This document shows, one piece after another, positions 5,898 through 8,043 of a stretch of DNA of 8,043 nt. Each line of letters begins with the position of its first letter. The stretch's first letter is position 1. Below the pieces are notes generated by a model. It saw nothing but the letters and a program-made list of their open reading frames with translations, was not told the DNA's origin and did no database searches. Source of the stretch: Rickettsiales bacterium (GTDB lineage: Bacteria; Pseudomonadota; Alphaproteobacteria; Rickettsiales; UBA8987); assembly GCA_020631295.1 (NCBI GenBank), contig JAHDHN010000047.1, forward strand, positions 1-8,043, written 5' to 3'. Position numbers and translations under genes: made by a program.

Positions 5898-6632
5898 ATG
5901 AGCTATATTGTTGGGAATTGGAAAATGCACGGCGCGCTGGCGCCTGAAGCAAGCGGGAATTTAGCGCATGATGCCATAGCCCTTGCCAAAGCAATTGCTG
6001 CGCATGATGCAGGCGATAATGTTGTGGTGCTGTGCCCGCCTTCCACGCTGTTATTGGCCGTGGCGCATGCGGTATATGAAAGCAACATCCACACTGGCGG
6101 GCAAGATTGCCACACCCACACGCACGGCGCATTCACAGGCAATATAAGTGCTGAGATGCTGAAAGATGCCGGCGCGGGCTATGTGATTTTAGGCCATTCC
6201 GAGCGCAGGCAATATGAGCAAGAGAGTGACGCACTGGTGCGCAGCAAAGCAGAGGCCGCCATTGCAGCAGGCCTGACCGCTATTGTGTGCGTGGGCGAAA
6301 CCTTGGAACAGCGCGAGGCCGGTGAAGCAGAAAAAGTGGTGCGCGCGCAGCTGGCAGCCTCTTTGCCCGAACATGTGAACGCTGGAACATGCCTGGTGGC
6401 CTATGAACCAGTGTGGGCCATTGGTACTGGCAAGGTGCCAAGCATAGAAGATATTGCTGCCATGCACAGTAATATTGCCGATGCAACGGGCGGCATACCC
6501 GCACTCTATGGCGGCTCCGTGAAACCAGGCAATGCAGCAGAGATTTTAGCGATTGACTATGTGGATGGCGTGCTTGTGGGTGGTGCGTGCTTAAACGCAG
6601 GCGACTTCACCGCTATTATTGACGCCGCTTAG
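5898..6632 (+). CDS. tpiA: Triosephosphate isomerase
   Basis: TpiA interconverts dihydroxyacetone phosphate and glyceraldehyde 3-phosphate in glycolysis and gluconeogenesis. The 244-residue product is of normal length for this TIM-barrel enzyme. Asn7 and Lys9 in VGNWKMHG are the substrate-binding pair, His100 in ILGHSERR (97-104) is the electrophilic catalyst and Glu170 in AYEPVWAIGTG (168-178) is the catalytic base, followed by the mobile loop. CVGETLEQREAG (131-142) and YGGSVKPGN (204-212, phosphate-binding loop) are also intact, and the ending LVGGACLNAGDF is typical. Starting at ATG 5868 would add ten residues (MSTHASRSED) with no counterpart in the family. Many alphaproteobacteria carry secG directly after tpiA; here a repeat-bearing gap and then coaBC follow instead. 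Confidence 0.97.
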   Translation: MSYIVGNWKMHGALAPEASGNLAHDAIALAKAIAAHDAGDNVVVLCPPSTLLLAVAHAVYESNIHTGGQDCHTHTHGAFTGNISAEMLKDAGAGYVILGHSERRQYEQESDALVRSKAEAAIAAGLTAIVCVGETLEQREAGEAEKVVRAQLAASLPEHVNAGTCLVAYEPVWAIGTGKVPSIEDIAAMHSNIADATGGIPALYGGSVKPGNAAEILAIDYVDGVLVGGACLNAGDFTAIIDAA

Positions 6633-6684
6633 ACACGCCCTGATTTCATAGCTATTTCACGTTTAACAATTCATAAACGATATT

Positions 6685-6766
6685 GTTCCCTGTGGTTTAT
6701 CCACAGGGTCAAATGGTGATACAGCATAACTGCTAGATTTGATCCTGCGGTCGAGCCGCAGGAAAC
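6685..6766. repeat. Paired-hairpin repeat element B (between tpiA and coaBC)
   Basis: This 82-bp element follows the same plan as element A. The left arm is CCCTGTGG (6688-6695), loop TTTAT, CCACAGGG (6701-6708). The right arm is TCCTGCGG (6743-6750), loop TCGAG, CCGCAGGA (6756-6763). Both stems are perfect over eight pairs. GTT (6685-6687) faces AAC (6764-6766) at the tips, and GGTCAAA (6707-6713) pairs with TTTGATC (6738-6744), with one wobble, around a 24-base spacer. Read in the same sense, the arms are diverged copies whose stem changes are compensatory (for example T:A in one arm against C:G in the other). The left-arm centre GGTTTATCC is identical to that of element A. No T-run follows, so it is not an obvious terminator. 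Confidence 0.85.
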
Positions 6767-6787
6767 GGTGGTATGGATTGTTAAGCA

Positions 6788-6805
6788 ATCTTACCATAGT
6801 AAGAT
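6788..6805. repeat. Small perfect hairpin upstream of coaBC
   Basis: ATCTTAC (6788-6794) and GTAAGAT (6799-6805) are perfectly complementary around a CATA loop. It is AT-rich, lies 57 bp before the coaBC start and has no T-run after it. It may be an operator-like site or simply chance; I see no family match. Confidence 0.45.
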
Positions 6806-6862
6806 CTAAGTGCAGCAGAAAAACACTTGCATAGAACTACATTTTACCCCACGTAGATTTTT

Positions 6863-8043
6863 GTGGAGAAGAAATCGTCTATTTTATTGATTATTACAGG
6901 GTCTATTGCGGCTGTGCGTTGCTATGATTTGATTCGTCAACTCACCAGCACAGGCCATGATATAACCTGCGTACTGACAGAGGCGGCAAAATCGTTTGTG
7001 ACACCCATGGCACTCACCTCACTGACTGGAAATAATGTCTATGACGATTTATTTGACCTGAAAGACGAATTGGAAATGGGGCATATTGCCCTAAGCCGTG
7101 CGGCAGATGTGTTGCTAGTAGCACCCGCCAGTGCGGATATGATAGCAAAAATGGCCCAAGGGCTGTGCAATGATTTGGCTAGCACGTTACTGCTTGCTAC
7201 CAACAAACCTGTTTATATTGCTCCGGCGATGAATACTAAAATGTGGGAGCATCCTGCCACGCAGCGTAATGTGAAACAACTGGAAGCGGACGGCATTCAT
7301 ATGATTCCGCCTGCCTCAGGTGATTTGGCCTGCGGTGAGCACGGCACCGGGCGCATGGCGGAGCCTGAGGATATTGTGCAAATGATGAGCGGCCATCTTG
7401 CCGATGCATTGCCGCTGGCGGGCAAGCACGCCATTGTAACGGCCGGCCCTACTATTGAGGCAATTGACCCGGTGCGCTACTTGACCAACCGCTCTTCTGG
7501 AAAGCAAGGCTACGCAATTGCTAAGGCACTTGCAGGCGCAGGTGCGCGCGTTACGCTTATTTCTGGCCCCACAGCCTTGCATATTCCAGACGGCATTGAT
7601 TTTGTGGCAGTGGAGTCCGCTGCAGATATGTTTGCAGCCTGCAAAAATGCCTTGCCGGCGGATATTGCCGTGTGTGCTGCTGCCGTATCAGACTGGACGG
7701 CCAAGCATAAGGCCGATCAAAAATTGAAGAAAGAAAAGGGCGAAGATGCGCCGGATGAAGTGTCCTATGTGTTTGTCGAAACGCCGGATATTTTGCATTA
7801 TGTCAGCCAACTTTCGCGCGCTAAACGCCCAAAATTGGTGATTGGTTTTGCTGCAGAAACCGAACATGTAACAGCGCATGCCAAAGCAAAACTCGAGCGC
7901 AAGGGCTGCGATTGGATTTTGGCCAATGATGTATCAGACGGCAAAGTGTTCGAGTCGGACAACAACACTATTCACTGGATCAGCAAAGCAGAAGATGAAG
8001 CTTGGCACACTGCAACCAAAGACGAGGTGGCATTGCGTTTGGT
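6863..8043 (+). CDS. coaBC: Bifunctional phosphopantothenoylcysteine decarboxylase/synthetase, 3' end cut by window
   Basis: CoaBC (Dfp) makes two consecutive steps of coenzyme A synthesis: CoaB joins cysteine to 4'-phosphopantothenate using CTP, and flavin-dependent CoaC decarboxylates the product to 4'-phosphopantetheine. The frame is open for 393 codons to the window edge, close to the usual 400 or so. The CoaC half shows TGSIAA (12-17, FMN site), the catalytic His74 in EMGHIALS, PASADMIAKMAQG (88-100), PAMN (121-124) and the redox-active Cys157 in ACGEHGTGRM. The CoaB half begins near 188 with VTAGPTIEAIDPVRYLTN (192-209) and SSGKQG, then AAAVSDW (272-278), the KLKK lysines (287-290), VIGFAAET (326-333) and ANDVSDG (354-360). 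An in-frame TAG at 6854 bounds the start, making GTG 6863 the best choice; no clear ribosome site precedes it. Confidence 0.95.
   Translation, partial: MEKKSSILLIITGSIAAVRCYDLIRQLTSTGHDITCVLTEAAKSFVTPMALTSLTGNNVYDDLFDLKDELEMGHIALSRAADVLLVAPASADMIAKMAQGLCNDLASTLLLATNKPVYIAPAMNTKMWEHPATQRNVKQLEADGIHMIPPASGDLACGEHGTGRMAEPEDIVQMMSGHLADALPLAGKHAIVTAGPTIEAIDPVRYLTNRSSGKQGYAIAKALAGAGARVTLISGPTALHIPDGIDFVAVESAADMFAACKNALPADIAVCAAAVSDWTAKHKADQKLKKEKGEDAPDEVSYVFVETPDILHYVSQLSRAKRPKLVIGFAAETEHVTAHAKAKLERKGCDWILANDVSDGKVFESDNNTIHWISKAEDEAWHTATKDEVALRL

Noticed and set aside
6660..6679. CGTTTA/TAAACG inverted repeat after tpiA as a terminator
   Set aside because: It is a six-pair AT-rich stem with an eight-base loop and no T-run; it is too weak to support.
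6633..6862. A small gene or riboswitch upstream of coaBC
   Set aside because: No frame has a start with a ribosome site and a reasonable length, and I recognise no riboswitch core; the gap is explained by element B and a small hairpin.

Overview
The window reads as chromosomal housekeeping DNA from an alphaproteobacterium of moderate GC content. The evidence is protein similarity by eye, gene order (an Hda-type gene plus an AI-2E/PerM permease divergent from purM-purN; a PpiD-type chaperone divergent from tpiA) and intergenic gaps rich in palindromic repeats of the GTCAT...ATGAC kind seen in several alphaproteobacterial lineages. Genus or family cannot be named from this sequence.

Layout. 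1-232: intergenic, mostly one copy (R1) of a dispersed repeat. 233-1986, minus strand: a membrane permease of the AI-2E exporter/PerM family followed, with a 1-base TAATG overlap, by an Hda-like replication regulator. 1987-2033: a 47-bp divergent gap whose DNA can fold around the purM start codon. 2034-3851, plus strand: purM and purN, separated by a paired-hairpin element (A). 3852-4248: a 397-bp convergent gap holding two imperfect hairpins, a perfect 20-bp palindrome and the second copy (R2) of the dispersed repeat. 4249-5787, minus strand: a membrane-anchored PpiD/SurA-type periplasmic folding factor. 5788-5897: divergent gap with a possible tpiA promoter. 5898-6632, plus strand: tpiA. 6633-6862: gap with a second paired-hairpin element (B) and a small perfect hairpin. 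6863-8043, plus strand: coaBC, running off the right edge close to its natural end.

The genes are functionally mixed: replication-initiation control (Hda), purine synthesis (PurM and PurN are steps 5 and 3 of the IMP pathway), envelope protein folding (PpiD-like), glycolysis/gluconeogenesis (TpiA) and coenzyme A synthesis (CoaBC). I see no defence system, transposase, integrase, CRISPR array, tRNA or rRNA, and no convincing undescribed protein system. The most interesting content is between the genes: two families of structured repeats, one (A/B) whose arms differ by compensatory changes that keep the hairpins, and one (R1/R2) whose copies sit at the same place and in the same orientation relative to the 3' ends of two unrelated minus-strand genes.
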